IMG/VR virus record: IMGVR_UViG_3300021365_002183 | Span: 1 to 22,587 of that record | DNA: 22,587 bases | Origin: a virus | Strand: one strand, 5' to 3' | In this document: piece by piece, positions 22,548 to 22,587 of the stretch | Layout of the letters: each line of letters opens with the position of its first letter | Position numbering within the stretch: position 1 is the first letter of the stretch | Made by a program: the position numbers and the translations under genes | Notes under the pieces: model-generated | Told to the model about the DNA's origin: nothing | Database searches by the model: none | Seen by the model: only the letters and a program-made list of their open reading frames with translations

Positions 22548-22587
22548 TGAAAAAAGCATTAATAACTGGAATTAGTGGACAAGATGG
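22544..22587 (+). CDS. 5' end of a second Gmd-like nucleotide-sugar dehydratase (partial)
   Basis: The frame reads MMKKALITGISGQDG and is cut by the window edge. The GxxGQDG NADP-binding motif is typical of GDP-mannose 4,6-dehydratases and close relatives, and matches the start of the gene at 19350. Two adjacent in-frame ATGs (22544, 22547) exist; the first forms the usual ATGA overlap. Whether it is a full Gmd or a related reductase/dehydratase cannot be told from 14 codons. Confidence 0.7.
   Translation, partial: MMKKALITGISGQD

Noticed and set aside
1-22587. tRNA genes, CRISPR arrays, insertion sequences, integrase or attachment sites
   Set aside because: No cloverleaf-like stretch, spaced direct repeats, transposase motifs or inverted-repeat ends were seen by eye, and almost no non-coding space exists to hold them.
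1-22587. Bacterial chromosome carrying an O-antigen locus
   Set aside because: The zinc-ribbon, gp62-like, Nmad1 and other small phage-type proteins, the gap-free one-strand packing and the absence of export genes fit a phage better; a prophage cannot be fully excluded.

Overview
The window looks like part of a large, AT-rich tailed-phage genome, most likely a marine T4-like myovirus, possibly assembled from environmental DNA. This rests on several observations. All credible genes lie on the + strand. The genes are packed with almost no spacing: 11 ATGA and 2 GTGA stop/start overlaps, 5 TAATG junctions, and one gap above 10 bp. There are small phage-type proteins (zinc ribbons, a probable gp62-like clamp-loader subunit, an Nmad1/DUF1599 protein, a Cas4-like nuclease, a small SLOG protein). 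No ribosomal, tRNA or housekeeping genes are seen. The host cannot be named from the sequence.

Layout. 1-3327 is a phage metabolism/replication block: the tail of an unknown gene, a zinc-ribbon protein, a clamp-loader-like protein, a four-helix membrane protein, an Nmad1/DUF1599 protein, a ClpP-like serine protease, a PD-(D/E)XK nuclease with a Cas4-like cysteine set, and a SLOG-fold protein. 3328-3369 is the only real spacer and holds promoter-like AT-rich DNA. 3370-7361 mixes small conserved phage proteins (ribbon-helix-helix-like, helical, zinc ribbon, one TTG-started protein) with two consecutive GT-B glycosyltransferases. From 7358 to the end the sequence is an unbroken glycan and nucleotide-sugar cassette. 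It holds a GT2 enzyme, an SDR epimerase, a ColD-type PLP enzyme with His in place of the Schiff-base Lys, an RmlC-like epimerase and a split transketolase. These are followed by a second SDR, a small HAD phosphatase, an ATP-grasp ligase, a NodB-like deacetylase, two paralogous GT-A enzymes, another GT2, a cupin, an FkbM methyltransferase, a half-length DegT protein, GDP-mannose 4,6-dehydratase (Gmd), two further GT-A-like proteins around a methyltransferase, and the first codons of a second Gmd-like gene at the right edge.

How the genes may work together (inference). Gmd would make GDP-4-keto-6-deoxymannose, a substrate for a ColD-type 3-dehydratase and for epimerases and reductases, giving 6-deoxy or 3,6-dideoxy sugars. 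The split transketolase could move a two-carbon unit onto or off a sugar. The ATP-grasp, deacetylase, cupin and methyltransferase genes look like tailoring steps, and roughly seven glycosyltransferases would assemble the product. No flippase, polymerase, chain-length regulator or membrane-anchored priming transferase is visible here. The cassette therefore looks more like a soluble system that modifies a cytoplasmic acceptor (virion protein, DNA or a host glycan precursor) than a complete exported O-antigen pathway. Large LPS-type clusters are known in some T4-like cyanophages such as P-SSM2; the combination and order seen here are what deserve attention.
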